From: Acidobacteriota bacterium
GTDB taxonomy: Bacteria > Acidobacteriota > Vicinamibacteria > Marinacidobacterales > SMYC01
Assembly (NCBI GenBank): GCA_004356105.1
Contig: SMYC01000332.1
Span: 1-56,009 of the forward strand
Direction of reading: 5' to 3'
DNA: 56,009 bases
This document shows positions 26,112-35,656 of this stretch, piece after piece. Under the pieces are notes generated by a model. The model saw nothing but the letters and a program-made list of their open reading frames with translations, had not been told where the DNA came from and did not search any database. Position 1 is the stretch's first letter, and each line of letters starts with the position of its first letter. The translations under genes and the position numbers were made by a program.

Positions 26112-27125
26112 ATGCCTGACCGGCCTGACCCTTTTCTAACCAGGCTTCAAGAGCGCGCCGCCTCCGAAAAGAAGCGGATCGCCTTGCCGGAATCCACCGA
26201 GCCGCGAACGCTCGAAGCGGCGGTAGCCATGAAGCGGCGCGGGGTCGCCGAGCCTGTTCTGATTGGCGACGCCGACGCGATCACCGAAGCAGCCGAGGCG
26301 GCGGGTGTCGCACACACTCAGCTGGCCGGCATCGAGATACGCTCTAACTACGATGCGCGCGCCGATATTTACGCGGACGCGCTGTACCAAAGGAGACGCC
26401 ACAAAGGCATCTCCGAGGACGAAGCGCGACGCCAGGCGCGTGACCCTCTGTACTTCGCCGCGCTCATGGTGTCTGCCGGGGACGCCTCGGGCTACGTCGC
26501 GGGCGCCGAGAACAGCACGGCTAACGTGCTGCGAGCCGCCATCCGCGTCTTCGGGACGAAGCCTGGGATAAGGCGCGTCTCGAGCTTCTTTCTCATGAGT
26601 TTTTCCGACGGCGTGCAATATGTGTTCGCGGACTGCGCCGTGCTGCCGGACCCCACGGCGGACGAGCTCGTCGAGATCGCACAGCTCGCGGCCGCCAATG
26701 CCCGCCTTTTCCTCGAGACCGAGCCCCGCGTCGCCCTTCTCTCGTTCTCGACGAAAGGAAGCGCCGACCATCCACGCGTGAGGAAGGTCGTTCGCGCCGC
26801 GGAAACGCTGCGGGTACGTTCACCGGAGCTCGCCGCCGACGGCGAGCTTCAAGCCGATGCGGCGATCGTTTCTGAAGTGGGCGCGAAAAAAGCCCCCGGA
26901 AGCTCGGTGGCCGGGCGAGCGAATACGCTCATCTTTCCTGACCTGGATTCGGGGAACATCGCGTGCAAGCTCGTCGAGCGATTGGCGGGAGCTTCCGCAA
27001 TCGGTCCGATTCTCCAAGGGCTAGCCGCGCCCGCCAATGACCTGTCGCGCGGCTGCAGTTCCGAAGATATCGTCAACGTCGCGGCCATCACCTCTCTCCA
27101 AGCAGGCCAAGCCGGAGAGAGGTGA
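26112..27125 (+). CDS. pta: phosphate acetyl/butyryltransferase family protein
   Basis: Transfers an acyl group between CoA and phosphate. About 337 residues match the PTA_PTB fold: [16 protein letters not shown] at the N-terminus, [20 protein letters not shown] in the middle, and the C-terminal [20 protein letters not shown] with [19 protein letters not shown], a near-invariant end for phosphotransacetylases. The length excludes the long DRTGG-containing Pta. ATG 26112 is chosen over ATG 26094 because AGGA precedes it. No acetate kinase gene is adjacent. It converges on rpsU. Confidence 0.9.
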   Translation: MPDRPDPFLTRLQERAASEKKRIALPESTEPRTLEAAVAMKRRGVAEPVLIGDADAITEAAEAAGVAHTQLAGIEIRSNYDARADIYADALYQRRRHKGISEDEARRQARDPLYFAALMVSAGDASGYVAGAENSTANVLRAAIRVFGTKPGIRRVSSFFLMSFSDGVQYVFADCAVLPDPTADELVEIAQLAAANARLFLETEPRVALLSFSTKGSADHPRVRKVVRAAETLRVRSPELAADGELQADAAIVSEVGAKKAPGSSVAGRANTLIFPDLDSGNIACKLVERLAGASAIGPILQGLAAPANDLSRGCSSEDIVNVAAITSLQAGQAGER

Positions 27126-27144
27126 CGACCGCTCGTTACTAGTA

Positions 27145-27345
27145 CTAGTCTGTGGTCTCGCGGCGTATCTTCTTACGCTGCCGCTTTTGAGCGAGCGCTT
27201 GTTTCGCACGCTTCTTGTCGCCCGGCTTCATGTAGAACGAGTGCTTTTTGATCTCTTTGATGATGTCCTCTTGCTGCACTTTCCGTTTGAAGCGCCGCAG
27301 AGCACTTTCGATCGACTCGTTATCGTTGACTCTAATCTCGGCCAA
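27145..27345 (-). CDS. rpsU: 30S ribosomal protein bS21
   Basis: A 66-residue basic protein with the bS21 signature: IRVNDNESIESALRRFKRKV, then KHSFYMKPGDKKRAKQ and a Lys/Arg-rich tail. It binds the 30S platform near the anti-Shine-Dalgarno region. The start is TTG 27345 preceded by GGGAGGTG about nine bases upstream, an unusually strong site with a weak start codon. Confidence 0.94.
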   Translation of the reverse strand: MAEIRVNDNESIESALRRFKRKVQQEDIIKEIKKHSFYMKPGDKKRAKQALAQKRQRKKIRRETTD

Positions 27346-27569
27346 GTTCGAAGCACCTCCCTTCGTTCTAAAGGATCATCGAGCCGGTACGGCGACCACC
27401 GAGACAACTTCTCCACTACGAGAGACAGGCAACCCGAGGCTCTTGAGGAGGAGATTGGACGCCGGCTGATCGCGATGGTGCGGTTTTCGAAGCCCGCTCG
27501 ACTCGAAACCACTATAAGTAACCAGGTTACAGATTGTCAACTGGACTTCGCCGTTCCGTACACCATCTG

Positions 27570-27599
27570 TTGACACTTCGAGAAACTCCGTGGGATAAT
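27570..27599 (+). promoter_or_regulatory. sigma-70-like promoter for purD
   Basis: TTGACA (27570-27575) and GATAAT (27594-27599) are separated by 18 bp, placing transcription start about 50 bp before the purD ATG at 27658. The 312-bp divergent rpsU/purD spacer otherwise shows the rpsU ribosome site and no gene; no purine-box pair was found. Confidence 0.6.
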
Positions 27600-27657
27600 C
27601 GTGCCGAAACAAACGCCCGTGTAAACTGCTGATGTTACTACGCTTAACGGATATCAA

Positions 27658-28953
27658 ATGAGAGTGCTCATCGTTGGAGGTGGGGGGCGGGAACACGCCC
27701 TCGCCTGGAAGCTGAAACAGAGTCCTGAAGTGACGGAGCTTTTTTGCGCTCCGGGGAACGCGGGTATCAAGAATCTCGCGGATTGCATCAATATCGACCC
27801 CTCCGACATCGTGGAGCTTGCCGATTTCGCCGAGAACCTCTCGATCGGCCTCACGGTTGTTGGTCCCGAGCTGCCGCTCATCCTCGGGCTCGCGGACGAG
27901 TTTCAACGACGTGGCCTGCCCGTGTTCGGGCCTAATCGCGCCGCGGCCGAGCTCGAAGGCAGCAAAGCTTTCGCCAAAGATTTTCTCAGGCGCGGAAACA
28001 TCCCGACGGCCCGCTATCACATCGTGAGCACGTTGGACCAGGCCGCTTCTGTCATCGAGAGCGGCGAGCTCGGCTTGCCTCTCGTCGTGAAGGCGGACGG
28101 GCTCGCCGGCGGCAAAGGTGTTTCCATCGCCCAGAGCAGCGAGGAGGCGCAGAAGCAAGTAGCGACCCTCATGGACGATCGCCAGCTTGGAAGCGCGGGC
28201 ACGCGGCTCGTGCTCGAAGAGTTTCTCGAAGGCGAAGAAGTCTCGTTCTTCGCGCTCTCGGACGGGCACAACGTGCTGCCGCTTGTCGCGGCGCAAGATC
28301 ACAAGCGCGCCTATGACGGTGACGAAGGACCGAACACGGGTGGCATGGGCTGCGTTTGCCCCGCAACTAATTTGAACGCGGAGACCCTCAAGCACATCGT
28401 CAAGGACATCGTGAACCCGACGATCAAGGGCCTCGCTAACGAGGGCCGCAAGTATCAAGGCATCCTCTATTGCGGAATCATGCTGACAGCGGACGGCCCT
28501 AAAGTGCTCGAGTTCAACGTACGCTTCGGCGATCCGGAAGTGCAGGCGATCCTGCCTCGCCTGAAAGACGATCTCTTGCCGCTCCTTCTCGAAGTAGCGG
28601 AAGGGCGGCTCGGACAGCACCGGCCCGAATGGACGCGCGAGCCCGCGGTCAGCGTCGTGCTCGCCTCAGGCGGCTATCCCGGCAAATACGAGACCGGCAA
28701 AGCCATCCATGGTCTCGAAGAGGGCAAGGTCGAGCTCGACGAAGGGATCTGCGTCTTTCACGCCGGGACGAAAGAAGTGGACGGAAAGCTCGTCACCGGT
28801 GGCGGACGCGTGCTCACGGTGACCGCGCTGGGCCAAAATCTCAAAACCGCGATCGCTCGTTCTTACGAAGGCGTGGCCCGCATCCAGTTCGAAGGCCAAC
28901 ATTTCCGAAAGGACATCGGACAAAAGGCGCTAGCGCACATCACCGGAGGTTAG
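27658..28953 (+). CDS. purD: phosphoribosylamine--glycine ligase (GAR synthetase)
   Basis: Second step of de novo purine synthesis: joins glycine to phosphoribosylamine using ATP. The N-terminus [17 protein letters not shown], the ATP-grasp segments [16 protein letters not shown] and [14 protein letters not shown], and [19 protein letters not shown] are all intact, and 431 residues is the family length. ATG 27658 is four bases upstream of purE's own unit boundary at the 3' end (gap of 4 bp to the purE TTG), so the two are cotranscribed. Confidence 0.96.
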   Translation: MRVLIVGGGGREHALAWKLKQSPEVTELFCAPGNAGIKNLADCINIDPSDIVELADFAENLSIGLTVVGPELPLILGLADEFQRRGLPVFGPNRAAAELEGSKAFAKDFLRRGNIPTARYHIVSTLDQAASVIESGELGLPLVVKADGLAGGKGVSIAQSSEEAQKQVATLMDDRQLGSAGTRLVLEEFLEGEEVSFFALSDGHNVLPLVAAQDHKRAYDGDEGPNTGGMGCVCPATNLNAETLKHIVKDIVNPTIKGLANEGRKYQGILYCGIMLTADGPKVLEFNVRFGDPEVQAILPRLKDDLLPLLLEVAEGRLGQHRPEWTREPAVSVVLASGGYPGKYETGKAIHGLEEGKVELDEGICVFHAGTKEVDGKLVTGGGRVLTVTALGQNLKTAIARSYEGVARIQFEGQHFRKDIGQKALAHITGG

Positions 28954-28957
28954 AAGT

Positions 28958-29455
28958 TTGTCGAGTCCAAAAGTTATCATCGTCATGGGGAGCCTCTCCG
29001 ACAAGGACGTCATGGTTGAAGCCGCGACGGTTCTGAGTGAGTTCGACATCCCCTACGAGATGGGCATCTACTCGGCACATCGCACGCCGGCGCGATCGGC
29101 AAAGCTCGCCTCAGAAGCGGCCGGCCGAGGAGTCAAAGTCCTGATCGCGGGCGCGGGGGCCGCGGCGCACCTCGCGGGCGCTTTCGCCGCGCACTCGACG
29201 CTTCCCGTGATTGGTGTTCCGCTTGCGGCAACCTCCCTTGGCGGCATGGACGCGCTTCTCGCTACGGTGCAAATGCCCGCGGGCTTTCCCGTCGCGACCG
29301 TCGCCATTGGGAAAGCGGGCGCGCGCAACGCGGCCCATCTCGCGGCGCAGATTCTAGCGACGTCGGACGAGGCGGTCGCGGAGAGAATTCGCGCCTTCCG
29401 CGCACGAAAAGCGAAGGAAGTCGAAGAAGCCTCCGAGTCGCTCCAGAACCTCTGA
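28958..29455 (+). CDS. purE: N5-carboxyaminoimidazole ribonucleotide mutase
   Basis: Rearranges N5-CAIR to [27 protein letters not shown] and [24 protein letters not shown] are class I PurE hallmarks, although Asp for Asn in some positions is worth noting: the usual SGSxSDWxxM reads GSLSDKDVM here. The TTG start at 28958 follows GGAGG. A purK gene is not present in the window, so the N5-CAIR synthetase is encoded elsewhere, or CO2 is used directly. Confidence 0.93.
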   Translation: MSSPKVIIVMGSLSDKDVMVEAATVLSEFDIPYEMGIYSAHRTPARSAKLASEAAGRGVKVLIAGAGAAAHLAGAFAAHSTLPVIGVPLAATSLGGMDALLATVQMPAGFPVATVAIGKAGARNAAHLAAQILATSDEAVAERIRAFRARKAKEVEEASESLQNL

Positions 29456-29505
29456 GTTTTTCCTCGCCGAGACAGTCGCACAAATAGTCCCATAATCGTT
29501 TCATC

Positions 29506-29527
29506 TTAACTGCTGATCAGCAGTTAA
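29506..29527. promoter_or_regulatory. 22-bp perfect palindrome, possible operator
   Basis: The half-site TTAACTGCTGA is followed directly by its exact reverse complement, with no spacer. It ends two bases before the GTG of the HipA-type remnant. HipB-type repressors of hip toxin operons bind such palindromes, but no hipB gene is present, so this could be a leftover operator or chance. Confidence 0.5.
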
Positions 29528-29529
29528 CT

Positions 29530-30093
29530 GTGCTGGAACACCTCGCCCTCGACGTCCTACGAAAACGAGGCATGGCTGCGGCCGAAACCCACCTTTACGA
29601 CACACGCGAACTTCGATTCCTCGAAGTCGTCCGCTTCGATCGCATCGGAGAGCGCGGACGGCGCGCTGTGATGTCTCTGAACAGCGCTTATCAGAAGCCG
29701 GAGGCGTCTTGGGCCGAGGTCGCGGAACAGATGGTTCGCGAGCACATGCTGAACGAGGCCGATGCTCGAGCTCTGAGGCTTCTCGAAGCTTTCGCGCTCT
29801 CTATCGCCAACACGGATCGCCAACACTACAACATCTTGTTGTTTCCCAAAGGTCCGGCTCGCTACGTACTCGCGCCCGCATTCGATCAAGTGCCGATGGG
29901 CTACGCACCCACCGCCGCTGGACAACTGCGCCCGTTCGACTTCGCCAAGCCTCGCATGTCTTCGCGAACGCTCGATGTCTTCAACGAAGCCCTCCACATG
30001 GCGGCGGAGTTATGGGAGCGCGGAAGCGAAGACGAACGCATCAGCGATGCGATGCGGCGTATCTGTGCGCACAACGCAACGATTCTCGGCTGA
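29530..30093 (+). pseudogene. HipA/YjjJ-family kinase, C-terminal half only
   Basis: A 187-residue ORF matching only the C-terminal HipA domain: EHLALDVLRKRGMAAAE, FLEVVRFDRIGERGRR, the catalytic segment ALSIANTDRQHYN and the metal Asp in LAPAFDQVP. The N-terminal half, which carries the ATP-binding lysine and Gly-rich loop, is missing. The frame is open only another 42 bases upstream, to a TAG at 29485-29487, with no family residues. It is therefore read as an N-terminally truncated toxin-kinase gene, although the retained part has no stop or frameshift and might be expressed from GTG 29530. It stands between purE and the convergent rlmN. Confidence 0.7.
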
Positions 30094-30098
30094 CTGTT

Positions 30099-31124
30099 TC
30101 AGCTGGCCGACTGATTCGCGAGCTGGCCGCAGGCAGCAAGCACGTCGTCGCCGCGGCTGCGGCGCAAGTTCACCGTCAGCCCCGCATCGGTCAGGACGTC
30201 GAGGAACCGCTCCGTAGCTTTTCGCGTGGAGCCTTTGTGCGGCGCGCCCGGCCACGGGTTGTAGTTGATCAAGTTCACTTTAACCTTCATGCCTTCGAGA
30301 AGCGTCGCCAACCTTCTGGCGTCTTCCACGCGATCGTTCTCACCACCGAGAAGCACATATTCGAACGTGATGCGGCGGCGCTTCGGGAGTGGCAAGTTTC
30401 GGGCGGCGGCGATGAGCGCCTCGAGCGGATGCTTCTTGTTGATCGGCATGATGCGGTCGCGGTCCTCGTTCGTCGTCGCGTGCAAGCTGATCGCGAGTCC
30501 CACCGTCGGGGCTTTCTCGGCGAAGCGCTCGAGCTCGTCCACGAGCCCCGCGGTCGAGACCGTGATACGGCGCGGCGAGACCGCGAAAGCATCGTCATCC
30601 GTGAGAATTTCGAGCGAAGCCAAAACGCCCTGGGAGTTCAAGAGCGGCTCCCCCATCCCCATGAAGACGATATTGCTCCGAGCCGGCGGCTCGGGTAGCG
30701 CGCTCCGCGCAAGAAGAAACTGCCCGAGGATCTCGCCCGGCTCGAGATTGCGCTCGAAGCGGATCGTGCCCGAGAAGCAGAACGTGCACTTGAGAGGACA
30801 ACCGATTTGCGTCGACAGACAAAACGTATGGCGGTCGCCGTCCGGGATGTAGACGGTCTCGACGTGACGACCGTCGTGAAGCGCGAGCTGGAACTTGATG
30901 GTGCCGTCTCTCGACACGTGCTGGCTCGTAATCTCGGGACGGCGAATCTCGTGCTCGCGGGCGAGGCTCTCGCGAAGACCGCGCGTCAAATCCGTCATCT
31001 CGTCGAACGTGTTCACGCCGCGCGCGTAGATCGAGCGATAGATCTGACGGCCCCGAAACGCAGGGAGCCCCGCTGAAGTGGCGACTTCTTCGAGCGCTTT
31101 GCGCGACAAGCCGAACAGGTTCAT
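30099..31124 (-). CDS. rlmN: 23S rRNA (adenine-2503-C2)-methyltransferase
   Basis: A radical-SAM enzyme that methylates A2503 of 23S rRNA (and A37 of some tRNAs). The iron-sulfur motif is CPLKCTFC; GMGEPLLN, ISLHATTNEDRDRIMP and the C-terminal VNLRRSRGDDVLAACGQL, containing the catalytic second cysteine, are all there. ATG 31124 with AGGA eight bases upstream gives 341 residues starting MNLFGLSRKAL, the expected N-terminus; the in-frame start at 31187 adds 21 unrelated residues. It converges on the HipA remnant and diverges from the protease gene. Confidence 0.95.
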   Translation of the reverse strand: MNLFGLSRKALEEVATSAGLPAFRGRQIYRSIYARGVNTFDEMTDLTRGLRESLAREHEIRRPEITSQHVSRDGTIKFQLALHDGRHVETVYIPDGDRHTFCLSTQIGCPLKCTFCFSGTIRFERNLEPGEILGQFLLARSALPEPPARSNIVFMGMGEPLLNSQGVLASLEILTDDDAFAVSPRRITVSTAGLVDELERFAEKAPTVGLAISLHATTNEDRDRIMPINKKHPLEALIAAARNLPLPKRRRITFEYVLLGGENDRVEDARRLATLLEGMKVKVNLINYNPWPGAPHKGSTRKATERFLDVLTDAGLTVNLRRSRGDDVLAACGQLANQSAS

Positions 31125-31195
31125 TGCAGATATCCTAGCGCCACCATACCTTTTTTGCCCCAGGGAGACGGCTGTGATAGATTTCACTTTCTCCG

Positions 31196-32452
31196 ATGTT
31201 CCGAAAACAGGTTTTGGACAACGGACTTACCATTCTCACCGAGCATATGCCACATGTGCGTTCGGTGGCGCTTGGGGTCTGGCTGAGGCGGGGAAGCCGC
31301 CACGAAAAGGCTTCCGAGAGCGGTCTCGCGCACTTTATCGAGCACATGGTGTTCAAGGGGACCGAGCGGCGGAGCCAAGCCCAAATCGCCCAGGAGCTCG
31401 ACGAGATTGGCGGCCAGTCGGACGCGTTTACCTCCCAGGAATATGCGGGATTCCACGCCAAAGTGCTCGGTGAGCACGTGCCCCGTGCCATCGACCTGCT
31501 CTCGGACATCGTGCTCGCACCTAGCTTCGACGCGGAAGAGCTCGAGCGCGAGAGGATGGTGATCTTCGAAGAAATCAAGGGCGTCGAGGATGCGCCAGAA
31601 GATCGCGTGCACGACTTGTTCGTCGAGTTTTTCTGGCCGAACCACCCGTTGGGCCGCCCGATCCTCGGCACGCCCGAGACGGTGGGAGGTTTCGAACGCG
31701 ACGACCTCGTGCGTTTTTTTCGTAAGATCTACGCGCCGAGCAACATCATCGTCGCCGCCGCGGGCGATGTCGAGCACGACGCTCTTTTCGAGCTCGTCTC
31801 GTCCCACTTCGCGTCTCTGGACACCCCTCCGGACGACGCCATAGAAAGCCCTCCCTCCGTGCGTCCGACGATCCGCCTGCAGCCCAAAGACCTCGAGCAA
31901 ACGCATCTGGTCATCGGAACGGTAGCACCCCCACAGGGCTCGCCCGACCGCTACGTCGCCTATGTCTTGAACGCGATACTCGGCGGCAATTTGAGCTCGC
32001 GTCTTTTCCAAGTCATCCGCGAAGAGCGCGGCCTCGCCTATTCCGTGTACTCGGGCTTGAACTGCTTCAGCGATGCCGGCCAGTTCTCGATTTACGCTGG
32101 AACCGACCCGAAACACGTCACCGAAGTCGTCGACCTCACGCTCGAAGAGATCCGTCGCATCAAGTCCGAAGCCGTCCCCGCCGCCGAGCTCGATCGCGCG
32201 AAGAGCCACATGCGCGGCAGCATCTTGATGAGCCTCGAGTCGACGGGCTCGCGCATGTCGCAGATCGCCCGTCTCGAAATGACCCAGGGCCGTTACGTGA
32301 CACCGGAAGAGACCATCGCGAGCCTCGAGGCGGTGAGCTCGGAAGACGTTCTCCGCCTCGCGACGGAAATATTCGACGGGCGCTCGCTCGCCATGACCGT
32401 TCTCGGAAAGCTCGAGCACTTCCACCCAGTCCCGGAGAGCTTGGTTGCCTGA
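31196..32452 (+). CDS. M16-family zinc peptidase (processing-peptidase-like)
   Basis: A single-chain M16 peptidase of 418 residues. The inverted zinc motif HFIEH (residues 46-50) and the downstream glutamate region EEIKGVEDAPEDRVHDL give an active metal site; the second half has GGNLSSRLFQVIREERGLAYSVYS, the substrate-clamp element. ATG 31196 begins with FRKQVLDNGLTILTEHMP, the standard N-terminus, with no signal peptide, so it is cytoplasmic. Its end overlaps the MBL gene by eight bases. Confidence 0.92.
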   Translation: MFRKQVLDNGLTILTEHMPHVRSVALGVWLRRGSRHEKASESGLAHFIEHMVFKGTERRSQAQIAQELDEIGGQSDAFTSQEYAGFHAKVLGEHVPRAIDLLSDIVLAPSFDAEELERERMVIFEEIKGVEDAPEDRVHDLFVEFFWPNHPLGRPILGTPETVGGFERDDLVRFFRKIYAPSNIIVAAAGDVEHDALFELVSSHFASLDTPPDDAIESPPSVRPTIRLQPKDLEQTHLVIGTVAPPQGSPDRYVAYVLNAILGGNLSSRLFQVIREERGLAYSVYSGLNCFSDAGQFSIYAGTDPKHVTEVVDLTLEEIRRIKSEAVPAAELDRAKSHMRGSILMSLESTGSRMSQIARLEMTQGRYVTPEETIASLEAVSSEDVLRLATEIFDGRSLAMTVLGKLEHFHPVPESLVA

Positions 32453-33278
32453 GCTCCTTATTTCCGTCCTCGGAAGCGGTAGCTCCGGCAACGTCACCTT
32501 CGTCTCCGATGGATCGGCCCGGCTCCTCCTCGATGCCGGCCTCGCTTGCCGCGAGATCGAAAGACGCCTGAGGACCCTCGGCGTCGCCCCCGGCCATATC
32601 GACGGCGTTCTCCTCTCGCACGAGCACGGTGACCACGCGCGCGGCGCCTGGCGCTTTTGCGCGAAACACAACGCCACTCTCTACGCGACAGAAGGGACCT
32701 ATCGGTGCCTCAAACCGCTTCCGGACAAACCGGTGGACTGGGTGCGCATCCGCTCCGGCTCGAGCACGAAGCTCGGCCGGATGACCGTCGATTTCTTCCC
32801 GACGCCTCACGACGCGGCGGACCCTATCGGCTTTCGCATCCGACGCGGGCGCCTCTCGTTCGGACACGTCACCGATATCGGCCACATTTCCGAGGCTGTG
32901 GTCGACGGGCTCCGCGGATGCTCGGCTATCCTCATCGAAGCGAACCACGACGTCGACATGCTGCGCGAGAGCGACTATCCCGCATCTTTGCGCGATCGCG
33001 TCGGGAGCCGCTTGGGTCATCTTTCGAACGACGCGCTCGCGCGCTATCTCGAGCACCGGCTCCCGGGCGCGGTGCGACACTTGTTCCTCGCGCACCTCTC
33101 GAAGCAGAACAACCACGAGCGGCTCGCTCTAGACTGCTCTCTTGAAGCACTCACGCGCCGCGGCGGCCGCAAACCCAAAATTCATCTCACCTATGCCGAC
33201 CGACCGACGCCGCTACTTCGGTTGACGGAGAGCCGTGAGCTCGTCGAAGACACCAAGCAGGGCGTCCTGGCGTTTTAG
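32445..33278 (+). CDS. metallo-beta-lactamase-fold hydrolase (YycJ/VicX-like)
   Basis: A 277-residue MBL-fold protein. ISVLGSGSSGNVTFV, the metal motif HEHGDH (residues 59-64), FFPTPHDAADPIGF and HLSKQNNHERLA fit the YycJ/VicX group, thought to be nucleases or RNA-processing enzymes. The TTG start at 32445 lies within the last codons of the M16 gene. It precedes purB by only three bases, so it is probably the leader of the purB-S-Q-L-F unit or cotranscribed with it. Confidence 0.87.
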   Translation: MPELLISVLGSGSSGNVTFVSDGSARLLLDAGLACREIERRLRTLGVAPGHIDGVLLSHEHGDHARGAWRFCAKHNATLYATEGTYRCLKPLPDKPVDWVRIRSGSSTKLGRMTVDFFPTPHDAADPIGFRIRRGRLSFGHVTDIGHISEAVVDGLRGCSAILIEANHDVDMLRESDYPASLRDRVGSRLGHLSNDALARYLEHRLPGAVRHLFLAHLSKQNNHERLALDCSLEALTRRGGRKPKIHLTYADRPTPLLRLTESRELVEDTKQGVLAF

Positions 33279-33281
33279 AAT

Positions 33282-34577
33282 ATGCTGACCGATCGTTACG
33301 TTCATCCCGAGATGGGCCGAATCTGGAGCGAAGAGGCCAAGTTCGACGCCTGGATGGAAGTCGAAGTCGTCGCGGCCGAAGTCATGGCGGATGCAGGCAT
33401 CATCCCCAAAGAAGCCGCCGCCGAGATCCGGCAAAAAGCCTCCTATTCGATCGAGCGCATCGACGCGATCGAAAAAGAAGTGAAGCACGACGTCATTGCC
33501 TTCACCCAAGCGCTCGCCGAGAACGTAGGTGAGGCGGGCCGCTTCGTCCATTTCGGCCTCACGAGCTACGACGTCGTGGACACTGCCCTCGGCATCCGGC
33601 TTCGGGATGCCACGGATTTGATCATTCAGAATGTCGACAAGCTTCTAGGCGTGCTCGAGGCCCGCGCTCGAGACCACAAGCGCACCATCATGGTGGGCCG
33701 TACCCACGGCGTCCACGCGGAGCCCATGACCTTCGGGATGAAGCTCACGCTCTGGTACGCAGAGATGAAGCGCAACCGCACGCGACTCGTCGCTGCGCGG
33801 GACGCCATCGCTGTCGGGAAGCTCTCGGGCGCTGTCGGCACCTTCGCCCACTTGCCTCCTGAAATCGAAGAACGACTCTGCGAGAAGCTAGGGCTATCCG
33901 CGGCGCCCATCTCGACTCAAGTGCTGCAGCGCGACCGCCACGCGGAAGCTTTATCGGCGCTCGCCATCCTCGCGAGCACCCTGGACAAGATCGCGGTCGA
34001 GATCCGAAGCCTGCAGCGAACGGAAATCCGCGAAGTCGAAGAGTTCTTCTCTGAAAAACAAAAAGGCTCCTCGGCCATGCCGCACAAGCGAAATCCGGTG
34101 GCGAGCGAGCAAATTTCCGGACTCGCGCGGGTCGTGCGCGGCAACTTGCAAACCGCGCTCGAGAACGTCCCGCTATGGAACGAGCGCGATATCTCCCATT
34201 CCTCAGCGGAGCGGATGATCCTGCCCTCGAGCTACATCCTGACCGACCACATCCTGAGGCGCGCGACCTCGGTGCTCGATAACCTGATCGTCTATCCCGA
34301 GAAGATGCGCGAGAACCTCGATTCGATGAAAGGCCTCGTCTTCAGCGGACAGGTGCTGCTTCAGATCGCAAAAAAGGGCCTCGCGCGTGAAGACGCCTAT
34401 CGCCTCGTTCAGAGAAACGCGATGGCCGTCTGGCAAAACAAAGGCACATTGCGGGAGCTTCTCGGCGCGGACGAAGATATTGCCAAGTGGTTGTCTGGAG
34501 AAGAGCTCGACCAGGCCTTCGATTTGGAGAAACAGATGCAGCACGTCGACACGATTTACAAACGGGTGTTCGGATGA
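33282..34577 (+). CDS. purB: adenylosuccinate lyase
   Basis: Cleaves SAICAR to AICAR and adenylosuccinate to AMP. The fumarase/aspartase-superfamily signature SSAMPHKRNPVASEQ is intact, as are TSYDVVDTALGIRL, VGRTHGVHAEPMTFG and LSGAVGTFAHL. Length 431 fits the short PurB group. Its TGA overlaps the purS ATG (ATGA), so translation is coupled. Confidence 0.96.
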   Translation: MLTDRYVHPEMGRIWSEEAKFDAWMEVEVVAAEVMADAGIIPKEAAAEIRQKASYSIERIDAIEKEVKHDVIAFTQALAENVGEAGRFVHFGLTSYDVVDTALGIRLRDATDLIIQNVDKLLGVLEARARDHKRTIMVGRTHGVHAEPMTFGMKLTLWYAEMKRNRTRLVAARDAIAVGKLSGAVGTFAHLPPEIEERLCEKLGLSAAPISTQVLQRDRHAEALSALAILASTLDKIAVEIRSLQRTEIREVEEFFSEKQKGSSAMPHKRNPVASEQISGLARVVRGNLQTALENVPLWNERDISHSSAERMILPSSYILTDHILRRATSVLDNLIVYPEKMRENLDSMKGLVFSGQVLLQIAKKGLAREDAYRLVQRNAMAVWQNKGTLRELLGADEDIAKWLSGEELDQAFDLEKQMQHVDTIYKRVFG

Positions 34578-34825
34578 CGCTCATAAAGGCGAACGTCGTC
34601 GTCCAGCTCAAGAGCGCCGTCCACGATCCACAAGGCGAGACCATTCGCCACGCGCTCGAGCAGCTCGAGCTCGGCCAGGTCGAGAGCGTGCGCCAGGGAA
34701 AGTTCTTCGAGCTCACCGTGGAGGCGTCGTCGAAAGAAGAAGCCGAAAAGATAGTGCGCGAGATCGCCCTGCGCGTGCTCTCCAATCCCGTTCTGGAAGT
34801 CTTCCAAGTGGAGATCGAGAGCTAA
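34574..34825 (+). CDS. purS: phosphoribosylformylglycinamidine synthase, PurS subunit
   Basis: The small structural subunit that bridges PurQ and PurL in the three-part FGAM synthase. 83 residues from ATG 34574: IKANVVVQLKSAVHDPQGET and VESVRQGKFFEL are diagnostic. It overlaps the purB stop by four bases and ends one base before purQ. A longer in-frame ORF starting at 34487 is excluded because it lies within purB. Confidence 0.95.
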   Translation: MTLIKANVVVQLKSAVHDPQGETIRHALEQLELGQVESVRQGKFFELTVEASSKEEAEKIVREIALRVLSNPVLEVFQVEIES

Positions 34826-34826
34826 G

Positions 34827-35528
34827 TTGCCCCGCTTCGCTGTCTGTGTATTCCCCGGATCCAACTGCGAAGAAGACGTTCAATACGCGCTTCAGAACGT
34901 TCTCGGCGAGCCCACCGATCTCGTCTGGCACAAAGACACGTCCCTAGAAGGCTACGACGCCGCCATCCTCCCGGGAGGGTTCGCCCACGGCGACTACCTC
35001 CGTCCCGGCGCCGTAGCGCGCTTCTCGCCGATCATGACCGCCATCCAAAAAATGGCGGACGAGGGCAAACCTGTCATCGGAATCTGCAACGGCTTCCAAA
35101 TGCTGCAAGAGGCAGGTCTCTTGCCGGGCGCCATGCTCCGCAACCAAACCCTGACCTACATCTGCCGCTATCTTCATTTGCGCCCGGAGCAGCTAGACTC
35201 GCCCCTCACGTCGGGCCTGAGCGAAGGTGAGCTCCTGCGCATCCCTATAGGCCACGCCGACGGCAACTTCTACGCGGACGACGAAACCCTAGAAACACTC
35301 GAGCGCAACGACCGAGTCGTCTTCCGCTACGTCAACGCCCAAGGAGCGCGCGAAGACACCGCGAACCCTAACGGCGCCGCCAATGCCATCGCCGGCGTGC
35401 GAAACGAACGTGGAAACGTCCTAGGCCTAATGCCCCACCCCGACCGCTGCTACCAAGAAGAGCTAGGAACCGCAGACGGGCGCAAACTCTTCGAGTCCCT
35501 AATAGCCTGGACCAAGGAGAGAACCTGA
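34827..35528 (+). CDS. purQ: phosphoribosylformylglycinamidine synthase, PurQ glutaminase
   Basis: Class I glutamine amidotransferase that feeds ammonia to PurL. The nucleophile is in PVIGICNGFQMLQEAGLLPG, with the catalytic His/Glu near MPHPDRCYQEELG. N-terminal RFAVCVFPGSNCEEDV is typical. 233 residues, TTG start at 34827 one base after purS. Confidence 0.95.
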   Translation: MPRFAVCVFPGSNCEEDVQYALQNVLGEPTDLVWHKDTSLEGYDAAILPGGFAHGDYLRPGAVARFSPIMTAIQKMADEGKPVIGICNGFQMLQEAGLLPGAMLRNQTLTYICRYLHLRPEQLDSPLTSGLSEGELLRIPIGHADGNFYADDETLETLERNDRVVFRYVNAQGAREDTANPNGAANAIAGVRNERGNVLGLMPHPDRCYQEELGTADGRKLFESLIAWTKERT

Positions 35529-35581
35529 ACGATGCCCACAAGGTCAATATTAGGAAAAGCAAAGAAATAGGAGAGGTGGAG

Positions 35582-35656
35582 ATGAAAAGACTAGCCCTTA
35601 TCCCCTCATCCCCTCCTATCCCCACATTCTCTTTTCTTTTTCTTGGATCTCCATGA
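35582..35656 (+). CDS. 24-codon ORF coupled to purL (candidate leader peptide)
   Basis: An ORF of 24 codons from ATG 35582, with AGGAG and GAGGTGG just upstream, whose TGA overlaps the purL ATG as ATGA, exactly as other genes in this operon overlap. The peptide begins MKRLALIP and is Pro/Ser/Phe/Leu-rich (six Pro, four Phe), with a pyrimidine-rich, comparatively AT-rich coding strand. It fills most of the only sizeable gap (124 bp) in purB-S-Q-L-F. Possible roles are translational coupling for purL, a short membrane-active peptide, or nothing; no database family is recognised. Confidence 0.5.
   Translation: MKRLALIPSSPPIPTFSFLFLGSP

Noticed and set aside
27376..28620. 414-codon ORF antisense to purD
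   Set aside because: Shadow of purD; no motif, and it would cover the purD promoter.
29485..29530. Upstream extension of the HipA-type ORF to recover a full toxin
   Set aside because: Only 14 more codons are open before a TAG and none match the family, so the N-terminal half is really absent in this window.
31184..32677. 497-codon ORF antisense to the M16 protease
   Set aside because: Shadow of a gene with intact zinc motif; no independent start signal or family.
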